64,000 bases of DNA from Lamellibrachia satsuma (GCA_033239005.1 BSQZ01000030.1:892001-956000); one strand, 5' to 3'. Counted from the stretch's first letter, positions 10,923-23,117 are shown. Notes: generated by a model not told the origin, from the sequence alone. Program-made: numbers and translations.

Positions 10923-13900
10923 ATGGCAAAGTGTGTGACTGGAGTCATCCTGCTTGTTCTTCTACTTGCTGTTTGTCAAGAAACTCTGGCAAATACAAAA
11001 GGTACGTCATACACATTAATATGAGGCAGATAATTCTGTTATATTGGCACAATTTTCATAACATTTAAGAGTTAAAAAATTTTGTACTAATTTTGAAATA
11101 ATGTTGTAAAGCCAATGACTTCCTTAGCCATCTGCCATCTATGCTGCTTAGGATGGCAATCTTGTTAAGATCTTTGGTAAAATAACCGTATAAATGATCT
11201 AATTGGAATCTACTATTATAGTGAAACAAAAGGCACGGTTGTGGCTAAGCACCTAAACGAGTTACTAAAAACTAACCATTTGCAACTACGATTAAGAATA
11301 TCATGGCAGTGATTTACTCAGAATTTGTTCTAAAAGTGGAAAGATTCTGTGTGTTCAGCAAGGTTTTCCCAGTAAACCACTGGCGTGATATTCTTAATTG
11401 TAGTTGCAGATTGTTATGTTTTAGTAACTGTTATATGTACAGTGGCTCAAAACCATGACTTTTGTTTCCCTTTAATGTAACAGAAAATGGTTACAATTTA
11501 TTTTCACACCTGTACTCCGAATCAGGAAGTAGCCCAAACAGTCAATGGGCATACTTATAATCCATAGTCCAAAAATATCAGTTAAAACATAGATAGTGTC
11601 TTATATCAAGCATAAATTGCTGCATTTATGCTTGACATAAGACAACTTAGTTCTGACATAACATAATTTCAAACAAAAACGATTGTTGTTGTATTTCTAG
11701 TCAATTGTTCAATAAAAATACTATTCAAAATTGTATGCAATTGAAATTGTGAGATTACTTGACAAACATTAGGAGTTTACTAAATGAAATAAACGTGCAA
11801 ATTCTACACATCAAATGTAAGTTGTGACAGGGGCAACATGATAATTTTTTACACATGCACAGAGGTTGACACACAGCAAGGTGGCGCCAGCAGCAGGACA
11901 GTATTGCCGTCAGTTGTGTTTGGTGTGGCTTCACTCCTGAATATTTGTTTTTGCAGTTTCACATCTGAAAAATGGGTGCGCATCTATTAGGAAGTGTGCT
12001 TCTCCTGGGAACAATGCAGTATTTGGTACTAACATAACATACAGACAACCAGCTATCCTGCAAAATATCTTTTTGGGGGGAGACAAGCTTGGCGGAGATG
12101 GGAGCAGGAGAAGTTTTAGGTGGGAGGGGAAAGTTTTAGGTGGAGAGGGAAAATTAAGGCTAGCTTAGAACCTTCCTGGGGAAGTTCTAAGTGGGGAAGT
12201 TTCAGACTGCTGCACTGGCATCCTGGTTTATTTATTGCTACCTACCTCAGTGTCATCAGGTGAGAACTGACGTAGAAAGGTGAGAACTGACGTAGAATTT
12301 AGAAAGGTCAGAACTGACATAGAAAGGTCAATCTGAGGAAATCCTTCATGAGATTTTCCAGTTGGGAATTCCCACATCAAATATTGTTTTCACAGTTCTG
12401 TGATTTATTGAAATAAAATATCTGCCCAAATGTTCTTTTATGAAGCACGTGTTTGAGCAATAACGTTTTTGTATGTTATGCCAATTGTGTAATATTAGCC
12501 ATTGCAGACACATAAACTGAGGTTGGGATAGTTTGTTCAAACATACATGCCTTAAGTGAAGACAATGGAACCTCATCATATTTGCACATCAGAAACATAA
12601 CAACAGGGATATACTTGGAGTTTGTTTGTAATTCAGATTAGTTTATAAATATATTTGAAACTGTTTACAAAAATATATGTTTAAGTGATTATGTATCAGT
12701 TCAAGCATCTTTTTACCTTTGCCTTAGTAGATTTGTTTGTATTTCTTTCTGTTCACAGTGATAACCCGCTGTACACAACCAACAGCGCCCACAGTGACAC
12801 TAAACTGTACACCACCCCAGAAGGTGTACATCACGAATGTGACATTGGGAAGAACTGCGTGTGTGGATCAGAGATGTTGTCTAAATGATAGTGTTTGCAT
12901 AGTTGAGGCATATGCAGCACACTTTCAACTTGTGAAGGACCGCTGTGATGGAGAATACATGTGTACTGTAACTATGGTGTCTGGTTGGTGTAAAGGGCCC
13001 AGGGGTGGGCCCACTGACTATGAATCAGTGCACTATGTCTGCAGCAGCTTTGATCCAGGTGAGTTGAGATTTATCTGATCCTGTGATTTTTTCAAGTAAT
13101 CAATAACTTTTTAATGCTCAAAAAATCTTGTGCATAACCAACATTTGGGCATAAAGCAGACTAGTTGGGATTGTGTGGCAGAGGAAGAGGTGTATGGGTT
13201 GTGGTGTATTGTCTACTATATTAACAATATGACTATGTTTACATGTTTATTAAACTAATTACTAATATACACTACATATCTTACTAATATGCACTACATA
13301 TCTGATGCATGCATCCATTCACATTTATCAAATCATGCAACACAAACATATAATCATGCTTCAATTTCACCTTCAATAACTTGTTCACAGTTACATAGAA
13401 ACACTGATATATTAAATCAAGTATATTTCATTAGAATTTGTGCATATTGTAAAAACTGATGCTGTCCATTGCAGCCACAACCACAGTGAGAACACCAAAG
13501 AATACCACAGAGGGTAGTACTGTGAGCAGTTCCACAGGTGGCAGCACCAGTGAGGGTGGCTCAGCCACAGACACCAACAATCAGTCAAATGTTGGTAAGA
13601 CATCACATTATGAACTATTCACTTGATAGCTGGCTAAAGGGATTTGTAAATATAAAAAGTCCAATAATCCAAAACAAATTGGATGTAGGAAGGTGGGTGG
13701 GTCAAGGGTCCACTTGGATTATCACAAAAAGTTGGAAAGGTACATTTTTAAAGTTTTTCCCAGCAAAAATTTTGCAATAACCGACTTTCCATTTACTGCA
13801 TTGGCAATGCATGTACAATGCCTCCAATTTTCCATTTGTTTTCAGATAGCGGTGTAGGCAGAGGGGGTCAATCTTATCTTATTTGGATTATGTGATATTT

Positions 13901-16900
13901 TTTTATTTACAAAGCCTCTTAATCATAGCCTGACCACACTTATATTTAATCAACAGTGATATTTTATTTAATAAATCTATTACATATAACAGACTTCAAA
14001 ATGCCAAAACTTATTTTGTTGATATTTTCTCTATCAGGACAGGAAGTCAAGTATAATTGTCACAATAGGTTGGCTTTATTAGTCTATCTATGACTCACTG
14101 CATCAATGAATAGCAATTTATGTTGAGTTGTGTTTGAACAACTTATCTCCCAAGGGAAGAGGTTGCCCAACATGGAGTACAGATATTTTATTAAATGACT
14201 CATGTCAACCAGTGTCATTGTGTTGTAGGTCTGATAGCTGGTGTCACCACAGTGCTGTGTGTCACACTCGTTGGTGTGCTGGTAGCCTTCCTAGTGTACA
14301 AGAGGTAGGCACACCGTCCACACACTGTCCACACACTGTCCAAACACTTGGCCAACTACTTAACTTACCATGCTGATACCACACCTGCATTCAGGGCCCG
14401 TGATTCAGAGATGTGATTAACACGGAGTAATCCTTGTGCACCAATTGATCAGTGTTTAACTAGAAAGACATATTTAATTGGAAACTCAACTGAACACATT
14501 ACTGGGTGAGAGTATTTAAATTAGTTTACAATATTTTTTCTACAATAATGACTTGTTCGAGTGCCCTACCCTCAATTTCTCTCTGTTTGAACATTACTTG
14601 TATTTGTGTGATTAAATCATTATTATTTATTAACAGTACTTAATATGACAATGGGATAAATTACAAACCATTCTGTGGAAGTTGGTAATCATACAAATCT
14701 AGATATATAGGGATATATGCAGTTTAATATGTACTGGAAAATCATCTTCATATACAGCAACATAAGGGGCCACTCACAGCAACATAAGGGGCCGCTCACA
14801 GCAACATAAGGGGCCACTCACAGCAACATAAGGGACCACTCACAAGTGTCAACATTTACATATTCATACAAAGCCTACTAATTCCCAGACTTTCTCCCCA
14901 AATTAGTACTTTACAATGTTGATAATTTTCCAGACTGCAAAATATATCAATGGAACAATGTCACGACACATGGCATGTATATAGGACATACGATAATAAC
15001 CATCAGAATATGTTCACAAACATTTATCTCCAATAATAATGTTAAAGCTCTGTGTTTTTCTATTTTCTGTCCAAGATGTCAGATTGTATTACAGCACTGC
15101 CCGGTGAATGGTTGTGTGACTTAGAGCAATAGTAGTTCTGTAACAGTTCACTGCCTGGTGAATGGTTGTGTGACTTAGAGCAATAGTAGTTCTGTAACAG
15201 TTCACTGCCCAGTGAATAGTTGTGTGACTTAGAGCAATAGTAGTTCTGTAACAGTTCACTGCCTGGTGAATGGTTGTGTGACTTAGAGCAATAGTAGTTC
15301 TGTAACAGTTCACTGCCCAGTGAATAGTTGTGTGACTTAGAGCAATAGTAGTTCTGTAACAGTTCACTGCCCGATGAATGGTTGTGTGACTTAGAGCAAT
15401 AGTAGTTCTGTAACAGTTCACAGCCTGGTGAATGGTTGTGTGACTTAGAGCAATAGTAGTTCTGTAACAGTTAACTGCCAGGTGAATGGTTGTGTGACTT
15501 AGAGCAATAGTAGTTCTGTAACAGTTCACTGCCCGGTGAATGGTTGTGTGACTTAGAGCAATAGTAGTTCTGTAACAGTTCACTACCCGGTGAATGGTTG
15601 TGTAACTTAGAGCAATAGTAGTTCTGTAACAGTTCATTGCCCGGTGAATGGTTGTGTGACTTAGAGCAATAGTAGTTCTGTAACAGTTCACTGCCTGGGG
15701 AATGGTTGTGTGACTTAGCCAATAGTAGTTCTGTAACAGTTCACTGCCAGGTGAATGGTTGTGTGACTTAGAGCAATAGTAGTTCTGTAACAGTTCACTG
15801 CCTGGTGAATGGTTGTGTGACTTAGAGCAATAGTAGTTCTGTAACAGTTCACTGCCAGGTGAATGGTTGTGTGACTTAGAGCAATAGTAGTTCTGTAACA
15901 GTTCATGCCTGGTGAATGTTTGTGTGACTTAGAGCAATATCAGTTCTGTAACCATTTATATTTCACATACGACAAACATTTAAACAAATTAGTACACGGC
16001 CTTGACCCCCGACCCCCTTTAGTATGCGGGCCTTGACCCCCAACCCCCTTTAGTACAGGGCCTTGATGCCCCTCCCCTCTTTAGTACACGGGCCTTGATG
16101 CCCCTCCCCTCTTTAGTGCACAGGCTTTGACGCCCCTCCCCTCTTTAGTGCATGAGCCTTAAGGCCCCTCCCCTCTTTAGTACATGGGTCTTGATACCCC
16201 TCCCCTCTTTAGTACATGGGCCTTAACGCCCCTCTTTAGTACACGGGCCTTGACGCCCCTCCCCTCTTTTGTACATGGGCCTTGATGACCCTCCACTCTT
16301 TTGTACATGGGCCTTGATGCCCCTCCCCTCTTTTGTACATGGGCCTTGACACCCCTCCCCTCTTTTGTACATGGGCCTTGATGACCCTCCACTCTTTAGT
16401 GTGCTCTGAATATGTAAATGTCGACAGTTGTGAATGGCCTGTAACACTATTCTATGTTCATCTACAGAACGCGAGGTTCCCGTGGTCATCCCCTGAAGCT
16501 GGACGAGACAGCCGAACCTGATGCAAACATCTACGACATCATCACAGAACCATCCGATGACAAACCAATCGAGGGTAATGGCAATGGGAAGCCAGTGCTG
16601 CCACCTGGCAACCGAAACCCATATCTAGAATTGTGCAGAGAGCCGAACGAGAAAGATTATGACTATGCATACGGGCACATAGTGGCGGGCAGTGGGGGGG
16701 TCGTGGATGGGACAACAGGCTCGGGGAACCAGAATGTCGTGTATGTGGAGATTGACCATACTGGGGTGGACGCTGACACAGAATGTGTGGTTACAGAATC
16801 TGTGAATCCCAGTGACACTGTGAACCCAAGTGACATTGTGGGTGACACTGCAGACCCCAGTGACACTGTAGGTAACACTGTGGTTGACGCTGTGAACCCT

Positions 16901-17056
16901 GCTGGCACTGTGAATGACACGGTGAACCATGTTGACACTGTGAACCCTGGTGACATGGTGGGTGACATTGTGGGTGACACTTCAGAGAAGCCTGAGGACA
17001 CTGTAGAAGACAGTGACATGACAATGGTTGAGAATGACCTTTACTCAACGAAATAG
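10923..17056 (+). CDS. Gene B: single-SUEL-domain transmembrane receptor with ITIM tail
   Basis: Five exons splice to 387 aa: signal 10923-11001, lectin 12759-13058, stalk 13475-13594, transmembrane 14229-14304, tail 16468-17056. All junctions are GT-AG and the sum is a multiple of three. The signal peptide begins MAKCVTGVILLVLLLAVCQ. Residues 27-126 form a SUEL/Gal_Lectin-like domain: paired Cys at the start, an LGR turn, a CC pair, a CDG centre and a DYESVHYVC end. The stalk is short (about 40 residues) and Gly/Ser/Thr-rich. The transmembrane helix runs GLIAGVTTVLC to VYKR. The tail has one strict ITIM (VVYVEI), near-ITIMs NIYDII and NPYLEL, and an internal D-T-V-N-P-x repeat before the [10 protein letters not shown] end. 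The lectin ligand is unknown. Minisatellites lie in the last intron and after the stop; AATAAA occurs at 17809-17814. Confidence 0.85.
11108..11175 (+). mobile_element. CR1-like LINE 3'-UTR remnant in gene B intron 1
   Basis: GCCAATGACTTCCTTAGCCA followed by GGATGGCAATCTTGTTAAGA matches the LINE 3' end. No coding part remains. Confidence 0.7.
11261..11428. mobile_element. Inverted-repeat (MITE-like) element in gene B intron 1
   Basis: Arms of about 50 bp at 11261-11311 and 11378-11428 are near reverse complements (TTGCAACTACGATTAAGAAT and its mate), with a loop of about 65 bp. The shape fits a small foldback element. No coding sequence or clear target duplication is seen. Confidence 0.55.
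11598..11643. repeat. Hairpin-forming palindrome in gene B intron 1
   Basis: Twenty bases (GTCTTATATCAAGCATAAAT) are followed after 6 nt by their near-perfect reverse complement, with one mismatch. It lies about 170 bp from the larger inverted repeat. Confidence 0.6.
11644..12758. other. Remainder of gene B intron 1
   Basis: AT-rich intron with short local repeats (TGGGGAAGTT and GGTGAGAACTGACGTAGAA families near 12100-12330). It ends in the acceptor TTCTGTTCACAG. No gene is seen. Confidence 0.5.
13595..14228. other. Gene B stalk-transmembrane intron
   Basis: No gene is seen. It ends with a single CATTGTGTTGTAG acceptor. Unlike A, C, D and E, the acceptor unit is not duplicated. Confidence 0.5.
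14755..14842. repeat. 22-bp tandem repeat, 4 copies
   Basis: The unit CAGCAACATAAGGGGCCACT plus CA repeats four times with two substitutions, inside gene B's last intron. Confidence 0.85.
15094..15951. repeat. 54-bp minisatellite, about 16 copies
   Basis: The unit contains GGTGAATGGTTGTGTGACTT and AGTTCTGTAACAGTTCACTG. Because 54 is a multiple of three, long spurious frames appear on the minus strand. It lies in gene B's last intron. Confidence 0.93.
15990..16402. repeat. 32-bp C-rich minisatellite, about 13 copies
   Basis: The unit includes TAGTACATGGGCCTTGATGC and CCCTCCCCTCT. It ends about 65 bp before gene B's tail acceptor, so the + strand is pyrimidine-rich close to the 3' splice site. 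Confidence 0.92.
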
Positions 17057-17252
17057 CCTAACAACACAGGATGGTCCACTTATGTAAGACAATGACTTTA
17101 CTCTCGTGTACATGTGTATAACACATCATGTATGTCCTTTATATTATTTACAAGCTTATATAACTTTTCAATCTTTTCCATAACATGTCTACTTCTGTAT
17201 TCTTCTCTCATTTAAAGCATATTCATTGGTTGCTACAATATGCAACCAAAAC

Positions 17253-17730
17253 TGTAATCACTGTAGTAACACTAACAACTGTAATCACTGTAGCAACACT
17301 AACAACTGTTGTAATCACTGTAGTAACACTAACAACTGCAATCACTGTAGTAAAACTAACAACTGTAATCACTGTAGTAACACTAACAACCATAATCACT
17401 GTAGTAACACTAATAACCATAATCACTGCAGTAACACTAACAACTGTAATCACTTGCGGTAACACTAACAAATGTAATCACTGCAGTTACATTAACAACT
17501 GTAATCACTGCAATAACACTAACAACTGTAATCACTGCAGTAACACTAACAACTGTAATCACTGTAGTAACACTAACAACTGTAATCACTGTAGTAACAC
17601 TAACAACTGTAATCACTGTAGTAACACTAACAACTGTAATCAATGTAGTAACACTAACAACTGTAATCAATGTAGTAACACTAACAACTGTAATCAATGT
17701 AGTAACACTAACAACTATTTTTTACTGTAG
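17253..17730. repeat. 27-bp minisatellite, about 17 copies
   Basis: The unit GTAATCACTGTAGTAACACT plus AACAACT starts about 200 bp after gene B's stop and may be transcribed as 3' UTR. Its length in codons explains the repetitive frames on both strands. Confidence 0.92.
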
Positions 17731-18330
17731 TAACACCAATGGCTGGGCAAAAAGAGCATATCATTACATATCATTACATATCATGCCTGTTAAATGGTTC
17801 TTTCAAACAATAAAGGGACAGTGTCAGAAACACATCAACACACATTTACAGAAGACACCATACTGTGATAGTACACATGGTGGCCTGTTGGGGTTTAAAA
17901 ATACTGTTCAAGTATTGATGCTATAAGTACAAACTAGCATGCATCAATTTATTCAAGCCCATTTTTAACTTGAATTAATTCAATGTAATGTGCCAAATGT
18001 TTCAAATATTTGTTGAATAGCAGACTGTAAATGTATATAATGGAAATAAAATGAAAAGTGCAATAATGGTTAGCATTTGTACTCATTTAGCTATGAAAGA
18101 TGAGTCAAACTGTTCATGAGCTGAATATAAAGTCTTCATGAGCAGTTATTATGTCCACAAAGGAACGGTTGTTGGACAATTTGTACTCCAATAAAAATAG
18201 TAGTCTCAATCCCTACCTGTGTTTTCTGGCAATCAGATGCAAAGATGTTTAAATGAATATTCATGAAAATACAGCTGGTTGCCATAGAATCTGTGCAAAA
18301 AATAACTATAATGCAGTGAAATAAACTGTG
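17731..18330. other. Gene B downstream flank
   Basis: No gene is seen. AATAAA occurs at 17809-17814. Confidence 0.45.
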
Positions 18331-18335
18331 TACAT

Positions 18336-18541
18336 GTACCAGTGATGAATTGGACACATGTGGGAAAGAGATCGATCGGAAGACCAAAAGAGACGTGGTG
18401 GCGAATGGTGGAAAAAGAACGAGATACGTTTGGGTGGACATCATGGGCAGAGGCGGCACAGAGGGCGGCCGACAGGGCGGAATGGTGCACTCTTGTACAT
18501 GCCCTATGCGACACATGGCGCCCAAGGGATCCGTAAGCTGT
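18336..18541 (+). mobile_element. RTE-like LINE C-terminal fragment
   Basis: The frame WTHVGKRSIGRPKETWWRMV, later ADRAEWCTLVHALC, ending in a stop, matches the basic GKRSRGRP..TWRR tail typical of RTE-type reverse transcriptases. RT motifs themselves are absent. Confidence 0.75.
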
Positions 18542-18736
18542 AAGTAACATGTACCAGTTTACTTTTTCAACGGCAAACATTTGCATAGCAATACTGGACT
18601 GAGTATTAATAAGTATTGCCGAGTGCAGTAGGGGAGACCAGGGCTAGTTGTAACAGACATACTACAGACAAAACTACAAAAGCAAATTATGTTGCAAAAT
18701 AACAATATGCTCATCAAAATGTTGTTGTTGTATGTC

Positions 18737-19645
18737 TAATTTATTATTATTATCATCTTTATTCGGACTCAAAATCCACAAACATGTATATATTAGACAA
18801 ATTATAAATAGTAGTTGGAAAACAAATTATATTGTGCTAAGATATATAATCAAAGCATTACATTCTTCCTTATTTAAGAATAGCGTCCTTGTTATAATCT
18901 TTCATTTCAACCAATTCATAAATCATGTTTGCATTGTAATAGTATGAAGCATTGACATTGGCTTTCCACATTTCTTTACATTGATGCTTAATAGCACTCA
19001 TAGGCATATACAACAGTTCATGGTGGGTCATGTTATATTTGGACATAATGTGTCTTACATTCTGGCCCATAGTTGACCTATAAGCAAATGTAATTGTATT
19101 TGCAATATAATTAACAATCATGTTATCTGACAAGGCTACTCTTCTGTAACATTTTATAAACCTAAAGACCAAAGCAACATCTAAAGGTACACATTCAGCA
19201 ATTAATGGTATTAAATCTCTGTGAGAACCATATGGTAGCTTCCATGCCTTGCACAAAGCATTACGCCACTGTATGCACATCTTGTTAACACTGTCATGCC
19301 ACAGTGGCCATAGTTGAGATCCATACAGTGCACAACAATACTGATGAAACAATTTGTTTTTGACAACAGTTTGAAGTGAACCAAACTCAGACATAAATCT
19401 ATTTACATTACAGTTAAATTTCTTGATACCATCAAACACCATTTCATACTTATCGGTTGTGCTAAGTACATTTCCTAGATGTATAGTTTTCTCACATGTA
19501 GAAACATCTGTACCATTTATTTCACAATGCGGATCAACATCCTTCTTGCTGTACACCAATAGTTTGCTTTTAGACAATACATCATATAGTTTGGCATATT
19601 TCTCACACACATCAATAATTTTTCGCAACACAGAAAGTTGAAGAC
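18737..19645 (-). mobile_element. LINE (L2/CR1-like) post-RT fragment
   Basis: A 253-codon minus-strand frame (18870-19631) has the post-catalytic region: SKSKLLVYSKKD, IHLGNVLSTTD, FHQYCCALYGSQLWPLW and WRNALCKAWKLPYGSH. This YGSQLW..WR...WkLPY pattern is common at the C-terminus of invertebrate LINE RTs. The 3' end on the minus strand is an AATAAAGATGATAATAATAA tail at about 18740. Confidence 0.82.
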
Positions 19646-19984
19646 TAATAAAAATGTATTTCTGGCTGTAATAATTATTTATTTTGCAACGTTAACTTTT
19701 GCATATGTATCTTTGTAGCCAGGGTAATTTTTCACTAAGATTCTTATGAACTCATTAGCATGATTCTGCTCAAGTGCAAAGGTAAAATTTTATTTTAATA
19801 CAGATAAGAAACTCAACTGTAGTTATGGCAGGTGTATCTATCCAAATGTAGCAAAACATAGGTACAGTAGAATACATTCTAAATAAAAAGGACTTGCCAC
19901 TTGAAAGCATTTACAATTATACATGTCTGAAATATGTCCACCAATTCTAGTACACTGTACTTTGCATAATTTTTCACATATATT

Positions 19985-20110
19985 AAGCATAGTATAGGTT
20001 CCCCTGCTGGTCCTTGTGGTATCCCACTAAACATTTATTCCAATCTGAAATCTTTATAAATGTATATTTCCTTCTCCATGGGCTTTTACATGAAGTAACA
20101 AACACAGATT
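19985..20110 (-). mobile_element. LINE RT motif fragment
   Basis: On the minus strand, SGIPQGPAGEPIL-like coding corresponds to the RT box GVPQGSVLGPIL with small changes. Only about 120 bp are recognisable. Confidence 0.55.
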
Positions 20111-20137
20111 TGATTACATAATTCATAGAAGAGTTTT

Positions 20138-20352
20138 GACTGATCAAAGGGTGGGCAGCCGGGGGAATAGAGGGCTGAGGAAGGGTTGGCAGCCAGGGAG
20201 AATAAGAGGGACAGACGAAGGGTTGGCAGCCGGGGGAGAGAAGGACAGAGGAATGGTGGGCAGCCAGGGGAAGAAAGAGGAACAGAGGAAGGGTAGACAG
20301 CCGGGGGGAAGAGAGGGACAGAGAAAGGGTAGGCAGCCAGGGGGAAGAAGGT
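20138..20352 (+). repeat. 34-37 bp G-rich minisatellite resembling the C/D tail exon
   Basis: About six units, each with GGCAGCCGGGGGAA or GGCAGCCAGGG then AGAGGGACAGAGGAAGGG. The same motif, GGGCAGCCGGGAGGAAGAGA then GGGGCTGAGGAA, codes for AAGRKRGAEE in the tail exons of D (about 44297) and C (about 37140). The array probably grew from a tail-exon relic. Confidence 0.75.
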
Positions 20353-20559
20353 TAAATAACTAAAATAAAAAATAAATATGGTGCTTAAATTAGTTAAATA
20401 AACAGGTAGAATAAGTTAGTTTATAGAAACATCATAAATACATAAATGAAATATATAGCTAAAATGTCATTGGAATATCACTGCAGCAAAGTGCAAAGTT
20501 GCATGAAGGCCTGCCAGAAGAATAATGTCAATATGCCACCTGGCAAACATGATACACTT

Positions 20560-20845
20560 GATTCACCATCGACATAGTGTTATCGAGTAGAACACCGATC
20601 TCCCGGATACACGGTTTCAACTTAACGGCGGAGCCACATCGACGGTGCATCGTGATGTTCGGTCAGTGGCCATTGTGAGAAGAGCTGGCTAACCACAGGG
20701 AAATTCCACATACAACTGAGTGTCGTCAGCATACATATGGTATTGGAGCTGGTGGTGTTCAAAAACACAACTGAGCCCAAGACAGTAGATTGTAAACAGT
20801 AGAAGTCTGAGCACGCTACCGTGTGGCACACCATAGGTTAGTAAA
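20560..20845 (-). mobile_element. LINE RT catalytic fragment (Jockey/L2-like)
   Basis: Minus-strand coding gives YGVPHGSVLRLLLFTIYC and, 30 residues on, YHMYADDTQLYVEF: the PQG and catalytic YADD boxes. The copy is short, with stops downstream. Confidence 0.8.
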
Positions 20846-20959
20846 CACTTTGTAAAATGACGTCAACTATTATGATGGTCGAGAACATCCTCTATAATTA
20901 CTAAATGTAACGTTACAATTATGATAAACATGATAAACATATAATAGAAAATAGACATT

Positions 20960-21690
20960 TGTCACCTCACCTATCCTCTTCGGGCCCAGTGGCCTATAAG
21001 GCTGAAGTTCATCTCTTCCAGCTCGCTCTGTCAGCTGCTACTCGTCAGGCCTCATTCCAACAGTTCCACCACAGAGCATGTCTTTCATTTTGAACAGTTG
21101 ATCGCCATGTTGTCTTTGGTTGACCAACCTTTCTTCTACTTTCGGGCGTCCAGGTCAACGCCGTCTCGCATTTGCTGATCTTGTTCATTCATAGGATATG
21201 TCCTACCCATTTCCATCCATTCTTAACTTGATGTCGGTGCTGATTGTCTCCAATTTTGTTTTTGCAAGAATATTTTGATTTGGTACAAAATATAGCCATC
21301 TAATTTATAGGATTCATCTTAACCACTTGAAAAAAATGTATCTAACTTTATGTTGTCACCTTCGTTTATTTTCCATGTTTCACTTCCATACAACAAAACT
21401 GGTTTAACAAGTGCATGTGTTAAAAAGCCTCAATTTAGATCTCAATATGTATATATTTGAACTCCATATTTGCTTTAGCTTCATGAAAGATACCCTAGCT
21501 TTACGAATTCTGTTAACAATGTCATCGCCGCCTCCTCCTTACGTACTGACGTTCGCACCAAGGTAGTTATACTTGTCCACTTCCTTTACTTCTTGATTAT
21601 CAATAGTATTGTGTTTTTGCACTTGCTGTTTATCCTCAATATCTAAGTATTCTTTTTTTATTCTTAGTCCTGTAATTGCTGCAAATTGAT
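20960..21690 (-). mobile_element. RTE/BovB-like LINE C-terminal region, decayed
   Basis: Minus-strand pieces read VDKYNYLGANVST, GGGGDDIVNRIRKARVSFMK and, further on, NGWKWVGHILMN. This order (FxYLGS, DIxxRIxKA, WxWxGHxLR) is the post-RT pattern of RTE-type elements. Several stops and frameshifts show an old copy. Confidence 0.8.
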
Positions 21691-21724
21691 TGACATTTGT
21701 ACTACATAAATAATGATCACACAT

Positions 21725-21970
21725 GTACAGATGTGTACATTGTACACAAGGATGTACATCACGGATGTGTACACAAAGATGTACATCACGGATGAGTTCA
21801 CTAAATACCACCTGACATTCCTACGAGACATTACATGAGTGTGCGCTTGCATACATGTGTATGTACACTGGCTTGTAAGTATGGTACACTGGCTTGTAAG
21901 CATGTACACTGGCTTGTAAGCATGTACACTGGCTTGTAAGCATGTACACTGCCTTGTAAGTATGCACACA
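21725..21970. repeat. Short tandem repeats near 21.8 kb
   Basis: GATGTACATCACGGATG occurs twice and a 20-bp unit TGTACACTGGCTTGTAAGCA five times. Around 21805-21860 the sequence (ACCACCTGACATTCCTAC) matches the 3' flank of gene D at about 44670. Confidence 0.8.
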
Positions 21971-22069
21971 CAAAGTACCTCAGGGTAGCAGTGTAAATTT
22001 TACTCAGTTGTCATTTACTTGGGGTGCAAATGTTTCAGGTTGTATTCTTACAACATTTCCACAGGACTC

Positions 22070-22662
22070 CCCAGTTGTCAGTTGTCACATTAAAAAATGT
22101 GTCATCAAATGGTGGTAGTCATGTTGTACACTTTGAGACATTACTGCACTGATGAAAGCTTGTTTAAATATCTCTGTATGATATATGACTGTATTTATTC
22201 AAATTAAATTTATAGTCACTTTGGAAGAGACATTGTTGACCATTATTTCAACTACATGTACTGGTCGTGTGATGATACTGGTGATTGGTGCTCAGGAAAC
22301 AGTTACAGGTATTGCACACAGGCATGCATGCACTTGCACACACATGCACGCACGCACGCACGCATGCATGCACGCATGCACGCACGCATGCACACACACA
22401 CACACACACACACCTAGTTGCCAGCAGGTGTCTTTGAATTGTTGCCACTGACAGGTCAATCATAACTGTTCAGCCATAACTGACCATAACTGAAGGATGA
22501 ATCTGGTCAGTTTACAGTAGGCTACTAACCATATCCCTGACCTGTAAGGTTAATACATTGGTTGTACATTGGTTGTACATTGGTTGTACAGTTAGTCACT
22601 TGTCACAATGTCTCGATTATATATCATGGACATCATTTGGAACTGTCACACAGTGACTGTAC
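22070..22662 (+). other. Duplicated 5' flank segment of gene C
   Basis: Stretches here (TTTCAACTACATGTACTGGT, ATTGGTGCTCAGGAAA, GACCATAACTGA, TATATCATGGACATCATT) recur in the same order upstream of E at 45868-46150 and 47750-48000, with weaker similarity upstream of F near 61350. It is shared flank from segmental duplication. 22320-22412 is a CA/ACGC simple repeat. Confidence 0.6.
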
Positions 22663-22663
22663 C

Positions 22664-22890
22664 AAGATTGCCATCCAGGGCAGAACACCCAGATGACAAA
22701 TGGACATGGAAGCCTTTGGCTTATCAAGAGGCCTAACATTTTTCATCTATGTGTGCGCAGTCCTTCTGAGATATTTGTCAATTTTATTTTAATCATATTT
22801 ACGCTGCTAGCATTTACACAATCTACTACCTTTCTTAAGTGAGAAAAAAAATATTTCTATCAATATTTGCATACCCATTCAATATCTTAA
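22664..22890 (-). mobile_element. CR1-like LINE 3' fragment
   Basis: On the minus strand it shows the 3' UTR (GATGGCAATCTTGG end, CCATTTGTCATCTGG) and diverged coding for the ASSVNMFK and NGYENIDRN segments, with an internal deletion. Confidence 0.8.
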
Positions 22891-23117
22891 ACTACTTTTT
22901 ATCTGTGACGACAAAAGTATAACTTTAGACAGCGGCTAAACATGTAATTGACTGAGAAACAGACTGGACAAATGACAGTGGTGCTAACATCTTCATAAAT
23001 CAACTTGTTTGCTTTCCTAATATTAATATAATAGTTTAATATTAACTATATAAACAAGTACAGTCATGTTCAACTATTTACTTATGGTGAACATTATGTT
23101 TGCAATGCACCCCCAGT

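Noticed and set aside
13660..13895. Possible second MITE in gene B (ATAATCCAAA at both ends)
   Set aside because: Only about 10 bases are inverted and no target duplication was found; too weak to list.
15089..15906. Minus-strand 18-residue repeat frame (VNCYRTTIALSHTTIHRA)
   Set aside because: A 54-bp intronic minisatellite on the strand opposite to gene B; composition artefact.
17185..17730. Asn/Cys/His-rich and Thr/Val-rich repeat frames
   Set aside because: A 27-bp repeat after gene B's stop; all frames are open by period, with no exon signals.
22320..22412. Zinc-finger-like His/Cys frames
   Set aside because: A translation of an ACGC/CA simple repeat, with no finger spacing.
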